Origin: Rs1 sp038900335
Lineage (GTDB): Bacteria; Pseudomonadota; Gammaproteobacteria; Pseudomonadales; Balneatricaceae
Assembly (NCBI GenBank): GCA_038900335.1
Contig: JBBMRB010000003.1
Span: 248,001-312,000, forward strand
DNA: 64,000 bases
Direction of reading: 5' to 3'
The position numbers and the translations under genes are program-made. How positions within the stretch are numbered: position 1 is the stretch's first letter; every line of letters begins with the position of its first letter. The notes under the pieces are model-generated. The model did not search any database. It was not told where the DNA came from and worked only from the letters and a program-made list of their open reading frames with translations. Shown piece by piece: positions 16,538 to 26,007 of this stretch.

Positions 16538-17749
16538 TTAGCCTTTGATGATATTGTGCTCAGGGCCAAATGGGAACTTAGTGATATTCTCCACACTGTC
16601 CTCACCAACCACTAAGATATCGTGCTCACGATAGCCCCCAGCGCCTGCTAAACCTTGCGGTAGCATCAGCATTGGTTCCATCGATACCACCATCCCAGGC
16701 TCAATAATGGTATCGACATCCTCGCGTAGCTCTAACCCTGCCTCACGGCCATAATAGTGGCTAAGCGTACCAAAAGAGTGGCCATAACCAAATGTGCGGT
16801 ACTGCAACACATCATGTTTTTGATAAATCTCATTGAGCTCTGCCGCTATATCACTACAGCGAGCGCCTGGACGAATCAGCTGCAAACCTCGACGATGCAC
16901 TTCACAGTTGATTTCCCATAATGCTAGATGGCGATCACTGGCATACTCACTAAATAACGTGCGCTCTAGTGCGGTGTAATAACCTGCTATCATTGGAAAG
17001 GTATTAAGGCTGAGTATATCTCCTGCGGCCACTTTGCGACTGGTCACTGGGTTATGGGCGCCATCGGTATTAATACCCGATTGAAACCAAACCCAAGTAT
17101 CCATTAATTCACCATCTGGGTATGTTTTAGCTATTTCACGCACCATTGCCTGCACACCTAGCAGCGCAATTTCATACTCGGGCACACCAACGCCTATGGC
17201 ATCGCGAATAGCAGCACCGCCTATATCAGCAACGCGCGCTCCGTGTTTAATCACTGCAATTTCCTCAGCAGATTTCACCAAGCGCATTTGCATCGTTGGC
17301 ACAGCAATATCAACAAAATGGGCAGAGCAAAATGCCTGTTTCATTTTTTCCAAGTTGCTCAGTGACATATGGTCAAATTCAACAGCGATATTGCCGCCAT
17401 CTTTAATTAAGTTTTTCAGCGCATAGAAGAAGTTATCTTTTTGCCAATCAGTGTAGACAACATTATCACCTAACTGGTTACGTCGATAAGGCTGGCCGCC
17501 ATCGATGTTTGCCGTCACTGTGGTGTAGTTATCCGCGGTGACAACCAAACCATAATCACGACCAAAGCGGCAATAGACAAAATCACTGTAATAATTAATA
17601 TTGTGATAAGAGGTAAACACTGCCGCTTGAATGTCATTTTGCGCCATATAACGGCGAAGCTTAGCTAAACGAGCACTCAGCTCTGCTTTAGAAAAGGTCG
17701 GTTGTACTTTATCGCCATTGGCAATCGACAGGGTTTGTGGCATCTGCAT
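16538..17749 (-). CDS. creatinase (creatine amidinohydrolase)
   Basis: Creatinase hydrolyses creatine to sarcosine and urea. This 403-residue protein matches the Pseudomonas putida enzyme along its full length. Shared blocks include the start MQMP, FTSYHNINYYSDF, QSGINTDGAHNPVT, LNTFPMIAGYYTALERTLF, the long block around HSFGTLSHYYGREAGLELR, and the end (FPFGPEHNIIKG here). It has the pita-bread fold of peptidase family M24 but, like known creatinases, works without the metal site of the peptidases. The start has AAGGA 9 nt upstream. No sarcosine oxidase or urease is in the window. The purpose may be use of creatine as a nitrogen and carbon source. Confidence 0.93.
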   Translation of the reverse strand: MQMPQTLSIANGDKVQPTFSKAELSARLAKLRRYMAQNDIQAAVFTSYHNINYYSDFVYCRFGRDYGLVVTADNYTTVTANIDGGQPYRRNQLGDNVVYTDWQKDNFFYALKNLIKDGGNIAVEFDHMSLSNLEKMKQAFCSAHFVDIAVPTMQMRLVKSAEEIAVIKHGARVADIGGAAIRDAIGVGVPEYEIALLGVQAMVREIAKTYPDGELMDTWVWFQSGINTDGAHNPVTSRKVAAGDILSLNTFPMIAGYYTALERTLFSEYASDRHLALWEINCEVHRRGLQLIRPGARCSDIAAELNEIYQKHDVLQYRTFGYGHSFGTLSHYYGREAGLELREDVDTIIEPGMVVSMEPMLMLPQGLAGAGGYREHDILVVGEDSVENITKFPFGPEHNIIKG

Positions 17750-17971
17750 GGTGAGAATCCTTATATTATTGACTCAAAACACTACGAATAATGTCAAGTT
17801 CAGTTGGAGGTATAACCGCTAACAAGCCAGTTTATTCACTGCAGATTAGCGCCAACTTAAACATAATAGAAATCAATAGTTCTAATGATGGCATTTATAA
17901 TATTAATGCCTATCGCTCACGCCTTACTGTCAATCAGCGTTTTTAGGATGATTACTTTGCACAATCTAGTC

Positions 17972-18011
17972 GCTATCTGACAACAGTGGCTATCTGGCAA
18001 CAGTGGCTATC
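17972..18011. repeat. short 17-bp tandem repeat
   Basis: GCTATCTGACAACAGTG is followed directly by GCTATCTGGCAACAGTG and a partial third copy (GCTATC). It lies in the 306-bp gap between the creatinase start and the DUF1294 gene end. The rest of that gap shows nothing identifiable. Confidence 0.6.
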
Positions 18012-18055
18012 AGCAAGCAAGAAGCTCAGCTCAGCTAAACTAAACAAGAGCCTGG

Positions 18056-18568
18056 TTAGTTTTGTGGTGCAGATTTTCTTATATAAAAATTATCATTTTG
18101 TTGAAAACCAAAGCTTTTCACTCTAAATGACAGCAGTGATGCAGCTGCTTTATTGACGTACATATCACTCACATTGATCGCCACAAAGTTATGTAATGAT
18201 TGAGTAACGCTGCGCACAATGCGCTCGCCATTACTAGTATGTAACCCTGCTAGTACTGCACTATTGATTAATAGCGTGATGACAAAAACCAGCCTAAAAC
18301 TGACTTTCTTAGTTTTATGACGTAACTTTTGTTGAGCAATAATAGCACCGGGCCAGCCACATAATAATGAACATAAATGCAGGCTACTTTCAGGTGTACG
18401 CCATGTATTTCTCATCGCCGCTTTTTTATCTTTCGCATATAAAAAATAAGTAAACACGCTGGCAAGCACAAAAATAGCCGTGATAATTAAGGGAGTGTAA
18501 CCAAGATAATACGAGCTAGCTAAAGCAATAACTAGCGCGTAGTTAGGTAAGTAATAGTACTTCATCAT
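18056..18568 (-). CDS. DUF1294 small membrane protein
   Basis: A 170-residue protein with DUF1294 features: two N-terminal membrane segments, then YAKDKKAAMRNTWRTPESSLHLC, GGWPGAI (here CGWPGAI) and QQKLRHKTKKVSFR, then another membrane segment. In the family this block often follows a cold-shock domain, but here it stands alone and carries a C-terminal tail of about 60 residues. The function is unknown. Two adjacent ATGs (18568, 18565) are possible starts. Confidence 0.8.
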   Translation of the reverse strand: MMKYYYLPNYALVIALASSYYLGYTPLIITAIFVLASVFTYFLYAKDKKAAMRNTWRTPESSLHLCSLLCGWPGAIIAQQKLRHKTKKVSFRLVFVITLLINSAVLAGLHTSNGERIVRSVTQSLHNFVAINVSDMYVNKAAASLLSFRVKSFGFQQNDNFYIRKSAPQN

Positions 18569-18637
18569 GTCTTCTTGCTAATGCTATTAACAGTATTTAA
18601 ACGCCTTTGACACTGTACAAAGGCTATCCTAATTACT

Positions 18638-19564
18638 TTAATGTAAATCAGATTTAAGCAACGCTTTAAGGTGTGACACCACTGTCCTGCCTAAAGCGCT
18701 AACAGCATAACCACCCTCTAGCAGCGAAATAATTCGCCCTTGGCTATGTTTTTCTGCCAAGGCAACGAGCTTTTCAGTTAGCCAATGGTAATCGGTATCA
18801 AACAGTTGATGCGATGAAATATCATCCGCGGCGTGGCCATCAAAGCCAGCTGATATCAAGATAAGCTGTGGCGCAAAGTCATCAATCACATCAAACCATG
18901 GCTCAACACCTTGGCGATATTCAGCGCTACCGGTATTGGCACTTAGCGCAACATTATGAATATTAGCAGCGCACTCTTGCGTGCCATTAAAAGGATATAA
19001 CGGGTGTTGAAAGCTAGAGCACAAAAGTATTTTAGGGTTGCCCTGCACAATATCTTGCGTGCCGTTGCCGTGATGCACATCAAAATCAATGATCGCTACG
19101 CGCTCTAAATTATACTCACTAATAGCATAGTGCGCCGCAACTGCGACATTGTTGAAAAAGCAAAAACCCATCGCCTCACCTTTTGTAGCATGATGCCCTG
19201 GGGGCCTTACGGGGCAAAACGCAGCACGATGCTTTTTTTGCATGATCAAATCAACTGCCATAATACCCGCACCTGCCGCGAATTCTGCCGCTGCTAGGGT
19301 TTGAGGCATCATATACATATCATCGTCTATCTCATAGCTACCTTGTGTCGGTGCCTTGCTATACAAGTGATCGATATACTGTTGATCATGCACCGCTAAC
19401 AATTGCTCACTGCTCACTTTATCGCACTGGTATTCTGGACAGACAAACCGCAGCCCTGAGCTAATTAATTGATCATTAATTGCATATAATCTAGCGGGGC
19501 ATTCAGGGTGTTCTCCCATATCATGGGCCAGGCATTGCGGGTGGGATATAATGGCGACCGACAT
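18638..19564 (-). CDS. histone deacetylase family (class II-like) deacetylase
   Basis: A 308-residue member of the arginase/deacetylase fold that includes AcuC, acetylpolyamine amidohydrolases and bacterial class II HDAC-like enzymes. Visible active-site parts are the double histidine in RPPGHHATKGEAMGFC, the zinc ligands in DFDVHHGNGTQ, SAGFDGHA with a further zinc ligand, and LEGGY near the end. It should remove acyl groups from lysines or polyamines. The start has AAGGAG. It lies 26 bp downstream of a CoA-transferase/GNAT fusion gene in the same direction, so the two may be one operon. Confidence 0.9.
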   Translation of the reverse strand: MSVAIISHPQCLAHDMGEHPECPARLYAINDQLISSGLRFVCPEYQCDKVSSEQLLAVHDQQYIDHLYSKAPTQGSYEIDDDMYMMPQTLAAAEFAAGAGIMAVDLIMQKKHRAAFCPVRPPGHHATKGEAMGFCFFNNVAVAAHYAISEYNLERVAIIDFDVHHGNGTQDIVQGNPKILLCSSFQHPLYPFNGTQECAANIHNVALSANTGSAEYRQGVEPWFDVIDDFAPQLILISAGFDGHAADDISSHQLFDTDYHWLTEKLVALAEKHSQGRIISLLEGGYAVSALGRTVVSHLKALLKSDLH

Positions 19565-19590
19565 CTGCTCTCCTTTTCAACGAAGTTTAT

Positions 19591-21423
19591 TTATTGTTGT
19601 TGCTCATTCAATGCTAATTCAAAATATATCTCATCAACATTTTGCACCATTTTAGTAAAGCCAAAATCTAGAAATATATTTTGCATCAACAGATTATCAC
19701 TGCGAGTATAGGCCATCATCGAGATAAGGCCGCGATCTTTGGCTATTTTTATTAACCATTTCAACAAGGTTCTGGCCATGCCTTTACCGCGCTGCTCTTC
19801 TTTGACGACAAACGCAACCTCGGCACAGTGTTTTTGGGCAATATAATAGTAACGCCCTACTGCCTGTATGTTCTCATAGATGCCAAACTCACTGACAATA
19901 CATAAGGCCACATCTTTGCGCTGATCAACACTGACCAGTGATGATGAGGTCTCACGTGACATTCGTGTCGGCCGGTGGTTATAACGCATCAATAGCGTTT
20001 CTTTATTATGCGAGTAAAAGAAGCGTTGCAGGTTACCTTCATCCGCTGGCACTAGGCCTCGTAAAATATACCTTTCATCTTTGAGTCGTAATTTAATAGC
20101 CGAAATAGGGCCTAGCTCAGGTATACAACCTGGCGCCGTTTTTTGATAATCAGGTACCCGAAAACGGGTGCGAGCTTGCGCTAATAACTCATCTCTAAAT
20201 TTAGGGTGAGCTATTTTTATCAGCTCTAGGGCGCGCTCGCGAATACTTTTACCGCGCAGTGGCGCAATACCATATTCAGTGACCACATAATGCACATCGC
20301 CGCGAGAGGTGACAACACCACTACCCTCACTTAAACAGGCGGTAATTTTTGACACTGTGCCATTAGATGTCGTTGAAGGTAGCGCAATAATTGGCTTGCC
20401 GCCTTTACTTAATGAGGCGCCACGAATAAAGTCAACTTGGCCGCCAATACCACTATAGAATTGATAACCTATAGAGTCTGCAACCACTTGGCCTGTTAAA
20501 TCCACTTCAATTGCCCCATTAATGGCAACCATATTGTCATTTTTAGCAATGTTCACTGGCGAGTTAACGTATTCAGAGGTATGAAATTCGATATGCGGAT
20601 TTTTATCCACAAAATCATACAGCCGCTGGCTGCCCATGCAAAAACTGGTGACCACCTTACCTTTTTTCAGTGTTTTTTTGCTGTTGTTAACCACGCCTGA
20701 TTCAACTAAGTCGATCAAACTATCACTGAACATTTCAGTGTGTACGCCTAAATCTTTATGGTGGTTTAAATAACGCAACACAGCATCCGGTACTTTGCCT
20801 ACGCCTAGCTGCAAAGTGTCGCCATCTTCTATTAACAACGAGACATATTGGCCAATTTGCTCGGCAACACGGTCAATTTCACTAGGCTCTATTTGTGGTA
20901 TGGGCGCATCGTAGTCAAAGAAATAATCAATTTCATCTTTATGGATAAACGCCTGCCCGAATGTGACCGGCATTTTCGAGTTAATTTGTGCAACCACGAC
21001 TTTGGCAGCTTTTGCCGCCGCTTTTACAATATCAACAGAGACGCCTAAAGAGCAATAACCAAATTCATCAGGTGGGCTGACCATAATCAGCGCAGCATCA
21101 AGCCTTAATACACCTTCGTTGAATAGATGCGGGATCTCTGATAAAAAACAGGGGGTGTAATCAGCATAACCTGCCGCGACTTCTTCACGCACGCCCTCAC
21201 CTAAAAACATCGAATTAATTTTAACTAATTCTCGATGCTTAAGCTGCGCCCATGCAGGCTTACCAAGAGTAAAAATATGAACAAACTCTAAGTCATTTAA
21301 ATCCCCAGGGTTATTCAATAAGTCATCGATTAACGCACTAGGCACCCCAGCGTTAGAGCCGATAAACACTCTATTACCAGAAGCTAGCACCTTATCCCAC
21401 TGCAAAGCACAAGACTTAGTCAT
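19591..21423 (-). CDS. acetyl-CoA hydrolase/CoA-transferase fused to a GNAT acetyltransferase
   Basis: Residues about 1-430 form an acetyl-CoA hydrolase/4-hydroxybutyrate CoA-transferase type enzyme, with LGVGKVPDAVLRYL, DLTGQVVADSIG and YVVTEYGIAPLRGKS. Residues about 450-610 form a GNAT domain with the acetyl-CoA pocket VKEEQRGKGMARTLLKWL. Such fusions exist in other proteobacteria and are annotated as GNAT family proteins; their substrates are mostly unknown. The neighbouring deacetylase suggests the GNAT domain modifies a protein or small molecule that the deacetylase restores, but this is inference. Confidence 0.88.
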   Translation of the reverse strand: MTKSCALQWDKVLASGNRVFIGSNAGVPSALIDDLLNNPGDLNDLEFVHIFTLGKPAWAQLKHRELVKINSMFLGEGVREEVAAGYADYTPCFLSEIPHLFNEGVLRLDAALIMVSPPDEFGYCSLGVSVDIVKAAAKAAKVVVAQINSKMPVTFGQAFIHKDEIDYFFDYDAPIPQIEPSEIDRVAEQIGQYVSLLIEDGDTLQLGVGKVPDAVLRYLNHHKDLGVHTEMFSDSLIDLVESGVVNNSKKTLKKGKVVTSFCMGSQRLYDFVDKNPHIEFHTSEYVNSPVNIAKNDNMVAINGAIEVDLTGQVVADSIGYQFYSGIGGQVDFIRGASLSKGGKPIIALPSTTSNGTVSKITACLSEGSGVVTSRGDVHYVVTEYGIAPLRGKSIRERALELIKIAHPKFRDELLAQARTRFRVPDYQKTAPGCIPELGPISAIKLRLKDERYILRGLVPADEGNLQRFFYSHNKETLLMRYNHRPTRMSRETSSSLVSVDQRKDVALCIVSEFGIYENIQAVGRYYYIAQKHCAEVAFVVKEEQRGKGMARTLLKWLIKIAKDRGLISMMAYTRSDNLLMQNIFLDFGFTKMVQNVDEIYFELALNEQQQ

Positions 21424-21503
21424 TGTTTAAACATCCATCATCAACATGAGAAGTACAAGTATAACTAATAATAGCCGCTAAACGCTCAATATCTCGCTAG
21501 CGA

Positions 21504-21905
21504 TTAACTTTTTCTCAACGAGCGTAAAAACAGACCTAGGCCGCCAACAGCTAATACTAAGATAACGATAAGATCAAAAGAAGACATAGTACGCAAGCTA
21601 AAGCGTACCGTAGAGATCACCCCAAATATTAAAGCGGTTAAAGAACCTATTGATAGCAACCAGCCTAAAATATTTTTGGAGTTATAAAAAATCAGCCCCA
21701 CACCAAAGATAAAGGGAATTAATACCATACCACCGGTGATACCGACATTACTGCCATAGGCACTAACACTATAAAACCGTGAACCTAAACCAAAGTTAGA
21801 TGACACCGTTATGGCATTAAGCAACATATAAAAACCGCCACACATCATCATCAAACCAATAAAAAAAGAGCCTATACCACCAGAACTGCCACCTGCACCA
21901 TTCAT
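21504..21905 (-). CDS. small four-helix membrane protein, unknown function
   Basis: A 133-residue protein with a glycine-rich N-terminus and about four hydrophobic segments, ending in the basic SLRKS. No domain is recognised. It follows in the same direction as the signalling genes further upstream but about 210 bp away from them, and 80 bp before the CoA-transferase/GNAT gene. It looks real because of its length and regular membrane pattern. Confidence 0.65.
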   Translation of the reverse strand: MNGAGGSSGGIGSFFIGLMMMCGGFYMLLNAITVSSNFGLGSRFYSVSAYGSNVGITGGMVLIPFIFGVGLIFYNSKNILGWLLSIGSLTALIFGVISTVRFSLRTMSSFDLIVILVLAVGGLGLFLRSLRKS

Positions 21906-22119
21906 TACTAGCCTACCGCCTTTATATTTAATTTATTATGCTCAGCTAATCACCCCTTAACTCGCTCTATTAAAACCTGCGATGTAAGAAACATTTACTG
22001 TAGGTAGGACAGTACAGAACAACCGTATTAAATGAAATAAAATAGTGTGTCACTTTAGTAAACGGGCTATGCGCCCGCTTGTTATATGGCGAAGATATAA
22101 TATATTGTGATAATCACAG

Positions 22120-22551
22120 CTACTTCTTTATAGGTAGTACCACTAATTCAAACCAAAATACCTCGAGCTGTTTGATAACATTTATAAAATCCACATGCCC
22201 CACAGGTTTAGTAAGATAGGCATTAACACCAAATTTATAACTTTCTATTACATCTTGATCGCGCTTAGATGTCGTCAACATTACAACAGGTATATGTTTA
22301 AGGTCATCATCTGCTTTTATGTAGTTTAATGTTTCAATTCCCCCCATGACAGGCATATTAATATCCAGCAAAATCAAATGAGGTTGATCATCGCTAGCAT
22401 TTCGCCCATTTAATATCTCAAGCGCTTCTGCACCATTATTAGCGATGAGAAGCTCCACCGATATAGCCCCATCTTCAAGGGCACGCTTTATCATTGTTTG
22501 ATCAGCTTTACTGTCATCAATCAACATCACAGTCGCTCTTTTTTTACTCAT
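22120..22551 (-). CDS. single-domain response regulator (Rcp1-like)
   Basis: A stand-alone receiver domain of 143 residues. The phospho-acceptor is the aspartate in LILLDINMPVMGG, the acidic pair is IDDS near residue 11, and the conserved lysine is in YLTKPV. There is no output domain. Its start overlaps the end of the histidine kinase gene by 8 bp, so the two are coupled and the kinase is its probable partner. Single receivers of this type often pass phosphate to a downstream component or act by protein contact. Confidence 0.93.
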   Translation of the reverse strand: MSKKRATVMLIDDSKADQTMIKRALEDGAISVELLIANNGAEALEILNGRNASDDQPHLILLDINMPVMGGIETLNYIKADDDLKHIPVVMLTTSKRDQDVIESYKFGVNAYLTKPVGHVDFINVIKQLEVFWFELVVLPIKK

Positions 22552-25500
22552 TAATTAATACTCCTGATATATTGGGCAACTGTATAATAAAAGTAGCTCC
22601 TTGCATTACCGATGATTCAACCCGTATAGAGCCGCCTAAGCGTTTAATTATTTTTTCAACGATAGCTAAGCCTATACCAGTCCCTGGATAATCTTCTGTG
22701 GAATGTAGTTTTTTAAAGGCGCCGAATATTTCATTTAACTTTTTATCATCTATACCAATACCGTCATCACTGATATATAGCTCAATAAAATCTTCATTAA
22801 CTTGATCGTCAAAATCTATAGTGATTTGCGGTACACATCCTTCCTTACTAAATTTTATAGCGTTTTGTATTAAGTTTTGAAACACCAATTCTAGCTGCAG
22901 TTTATCAGCAACTATAATAGGTAATTTTTTTACTACATTTATAATAGTGCTACTTTCTTGAATTTGTATTTTTAAATTAGTTTCTACCTGTTTTAGAATA
23001 CTATCTAGATTACACTCTTCAACATTAAATGCCTTTGCGCCAGCGCGCGATAACGCGAGTAAAGCTTCTATTAAATGTGCCATTCGCTCGCACGCAGAGG
23101 TTATATAGCTAGCGTCCTCTTTCATTCGTTGCTGATCACCACTTTTAACATCTTGCAGTAAGTAATCAACGAATGTTCTTATTGTTCGCAAGGGTTCCTT
23201 TAAATCATGGCTGGCAATATAAGAGAATTGCTCTAATTCTTGGTTTGAGCGCAACAGTTCACTCTGTAAATCCTTCATTGCATCAATATCAGAAAGAGAG
23301 CCTGCCATTTCAATGAAAACACCATCATTGTAATAAGGTGCTCCTTTGCCTCGATACCATCGATAGTTATTGTTTTTATCAGCAATACGGTGCTCTATAT
23401 CAAACGTGGTTTTCGATTCTATTGCCTGCTTGATAGCCTTAACAGTACCTTCAACATCATCTGGGTGCAGCATATCTAAGAGCATTTTCACACTAGGCTC
23501 AAATTCTTGAGCCTGATAACCGAGCATTTCAAAACAGGAATTACTCCAATCTAATAATTCTTGTTCCGGGTCTTTTAAATGCCAAAAACCATCATGAGAA
23601 CCTTGCATAGATAAATTCAGTTTTCTTAGTGCTAAGGTTAAACTCTGCTCGGCTTCTTTTCTTGCTGTGATATCTAAGAAACTACCAATAAAGCTTTTTG
23701 CTTTACCCAACTCATCAAATTCAAATACTGATTTCTTTGAAAGACACCAGATCCAGTGCCCTAATCGATGCTTAAAGCGATATTCTACTTCAAACACTTT
23801 CTCTGTATCTGTACAGTACTTTAGCTGTTCTAACTGTGAAAAGACTGTCCCTACATCATCGTCATGAAAACAGGCTTTTCTTTCATCAATCGTCATTTCG
23901 TTTACTTCATCACGGTTATAACCAAGAATTTGCGTGAAAGCTAGGTTAATATATTCACTAGTTTGACTCTGTAAGTTATAGATATAAATCCCTGTAAAGG
24001 AGGTGTTTAATGCTCTTTTAATAAATTGTTCTGACTCTTCTAGTGATTTTTGAGCGGCGCGGCGCTCAGATACATCTTCAAATAAAGTAATAGCGTGACC
24101 GGGCGTTAATTGTAGGAAAGTTGATGAGAAAACACCTGATATATTGCCATCTTCATAACTAATTGTCTCATGTTTTGAAGTTACATTATCTACTGCTGCC
24201 GATCTTAATAACGGCAGAAAATCAGTACCTTTAATTGCCGGAAAAGCAGTTTCATAATCAAGACCATAAAGCTCGTTATTGTTGATGTTCAGTATTTTAT
24301 CAGCAGCTGGATTACTATCGACAAAGATCATCTTACCCGCTTGATCCATAGAGAATAGATGAATGCCTAGGGGCAATTTCTCTACTATGCTTCTGTGTTT
24401 TTGCTGTTGCTCAGCTAGCTCTTTTGTTAGCCCCTTCTTATCATTAATATCAGATATTGCACCCGATCTAAAAAGATAATCGCCACTATCATTAGCTATA
24501 TTGCCTGCTTGTGTAGAAAACCATTGATAATGACCCTCTTTATGCAGCATTTGAAATTCAATATACCTAACATCACGCGGGTAACTAGGATCATAAATAT
24601 AACTGGTTAATAAATCTCTATCCTCTGTGGCGACAAAGCTTAGTAAATTCTCTATCGTCACTTCCTGCTCGTCTTCGTTAAAACCGAGTAATACAAAACA
24701 ACGAGGCGATAACCAAACAAAATTATCAACTATATTGAACTCCCACAACCCTTCTTTAGCAGCTGCTGTGATACGCTCGAAACGGCGATTACTCTCTAAT
24801 AGTTTCTCCTTTATTGCTAGCCTTTCAGTCAAATCAACAATCGAGGCATACACAACGGGGTCCGTACCTTCCTGGCCTTTATTTAAAGTTATTTCCAGTG
24901 GGATTTGATGACCATTTTTATGCTGGCCCATTATTTTTCTACTCGATGACATAATTTTGTTATTAATTGTGCCTGTCATGAAATCGGTAATGTTGCCTTG
25001 ATGATTAGCTTGCTGGCCCACGTTAAGTAATAGATCGATGGAAAAATTTTCTAATTCTGCGGGCTTATATCCAAATATACGACAAAGTGCGTCATTCGTT
25101 ATTTTGATAATTCCCTGCGTATTGCAAACGGCAACACCTATATTGGAACACTCCATAGATTCACGCAAAATTCTATCTCGTTCGATCCTATCATCTGCTT
25201 TTATGATTTTTAATTTCTCATTATTCACTTCTTCCAAAGCTTTTTTTAATTGTGATGGAGAAGGTATCGATAATGCTGAAGGAATAGATTTTAAAAGATA
25301 GCAAGCTGTTAACACCGAAATTAGCGCTGTCAATAGTTTTGATAAGCCGTGAATACCATAAGACCCATGCCAGACCACGTAGATCCCAATCAGGTGGGTA
25401 ATACCACAAAATGCAATAAACAGGGAAAACAAGATGAAAATTCCCTTAAATCTTAAGTCTTCGCGTTTTCTTATAAAATAAAACAGTGCAATTGGAATCG

Positions 25501-25627
25501 AAAAGTACGCTAAGGCAATGGTTAAATCAGACAGTACATTTAGCCAAAGAATTTCAGGCTTCCATAAATAACAATGGCCATGGGGCATATAATTGGAACT
25601 AAAAAAGTCACTAACGGCATTACCCAT
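22544..25627 (-). CDS. multi-PAS histidine kinase with ethylene-receptor-like N-terminal domain
   Basis: A 1027-residue membrane histidine kinase. Residues about 20-115 hold three hydrophobic helices resembling the ethylene-binding domain of ETR1/SynEtr1. D34, Y41, I44, P45, C74 and H78 are spaced exactly like ETR1 D25, Y32, I35, P36, C65 and H69, the residues known to matter for copper and ethylene binding. About four to five PAS/PAC repeats follow. The kinase core comes next, with H-box SYIASHDLKEPLRTI, N-box FQNLIQNAIKFS and DDGIGI and GTGIGLAIVEKI. The start has AAGGA. The overlapping receiver gene and the divergent REC-GGDEF-EAL gene suggest a signal route to c-di-GMP. Ethylene as ligand is inferred only. 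Confidence 0.9.
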   Translation of the reverse strand: MGNAVSDFFSSNYMPHGHCYLWKPEILWLNVLSDLTIALAYFSIPIALFYFIRKREDLRFKGIFILFSLFIAFCGITHLIGIYVVWHGSYGIHGLSKLLTALISVLTACYLLKSIPSALSIPSPSQLKKALEEVNNEKLKIIKADDRIERDRILRESMECSNIGVAVCNTQGIIKITNDALCRIFGYKPAELENFSIDLLLNVGQQANHQGNITDFMTGTINNKIMSSSRKIMGQHKNGHQIPLEITLNKGQEGTDPVVYASIVDLTERLAIKEKLLESNRRFERITAAAKEGLWEFNIVDNFVWLSPRCFVLLGFNEDEQEVTIENLLSFVATEDRDLLTSYIYDPSYPRDVRYIEFQMLHKEGHYQWFSTQAGNIANDSGDYLFRSGAISDINDKKGLTKELAEQQQKHRSIVEKLPLGIHLFSMDQAGKMIFVDSNPAADKILNINNNELYGLDYETAFPAIKGTDFLPLLRSAAVDNVTSKHETISYEDGNISGVFSSTFLQLTPGHAITLFEDVSERRAAQKSLEESEQFIKRALNTSFTGIYIYNLQSQTSEYINLAFTQILGYNRDEVNEMTIDERKACFHDDDVGTVFSQLEQLKYCTDTEKVFEVEYRFKHRLGHWIWCLSKKSVFEFDELGKAKSFIGSFLDITARKEAEQSLTLALRKLNLSMQGSHDGFWHLKDPEQELLDWSNSCFEMLGYQAQEFEPSVKMLLDMLHPDDVEGTVKAIKQAIESKTTFDIEHRIADKNNNYRWYRGKGAPYYNDGVFIEMAGSLSDIDAMKDLQSELLRSNQELEQFSYIASHDLKEPLRTIRTFVDYLLQDVKSGDQQRMKEDASYITSACERMAHLIEALLALSRAGAKAFNVEECNLDSILKQVETNLKIQIQESSTIINVVKKLPIIVADKLQLELVFQNLIQNAIKFSKEGCVPQITIDFDDQVNEDFIELYISDDGIGIDDKKLNEIFGAFKKLHSTEDYPGTGIGLAIVEKIIKRLGGSIRVESSVMQGATFIIQLPNISGVLINE

Positions 25628-26007
25628 AAAAATCAGTCCTTTACATGAAAATAATCTTGATGGTTTTCACTTTAAAGTAACGATAAAAACAATCATATTT
25701 ATTATATTTTTATTAAATTAATGGTGAATTAGCTTGGCTTTATGATGAATAATTTGATTAAGCTGCCAACCTTATAATTACGCTATCACCTTATAAAAAC
25801 TTCCCAGTTTTAGACTAAAAGTGTAGCACTTAAAATAATAAACGCTATATATGAATAAAGATTAGCTACTAGCGTATCTAGTAGGGATATATATTTAAAT
25901 GTTAAAAAAATTTAGCTTTTTTTCATTACCTAATCTACGCTGAAAGTAATGAGTAATATTGTTTAAATAAGTGACTTAATGATCATTTCTATTGGAGTTT
26001 TGTTAAC
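25628..26007. other. AT-rich divergent promoter region
   Basis: About 380 bp between the divergent kinase and REC-GGDEF-EAL genes. It is very AT-rich and should contain both promoters. I could not pick a single convincing operator, and no coding frame is supported. Confidence 0.4.

Noticed and set aside
22061..22080. GC hairpin CGGGC/GCCCG downstream of the receiver gene as a terminator
   Set aside because: Short stem without a T-run on the relevant strand; noted only as part of the 16-bp repeat observation.
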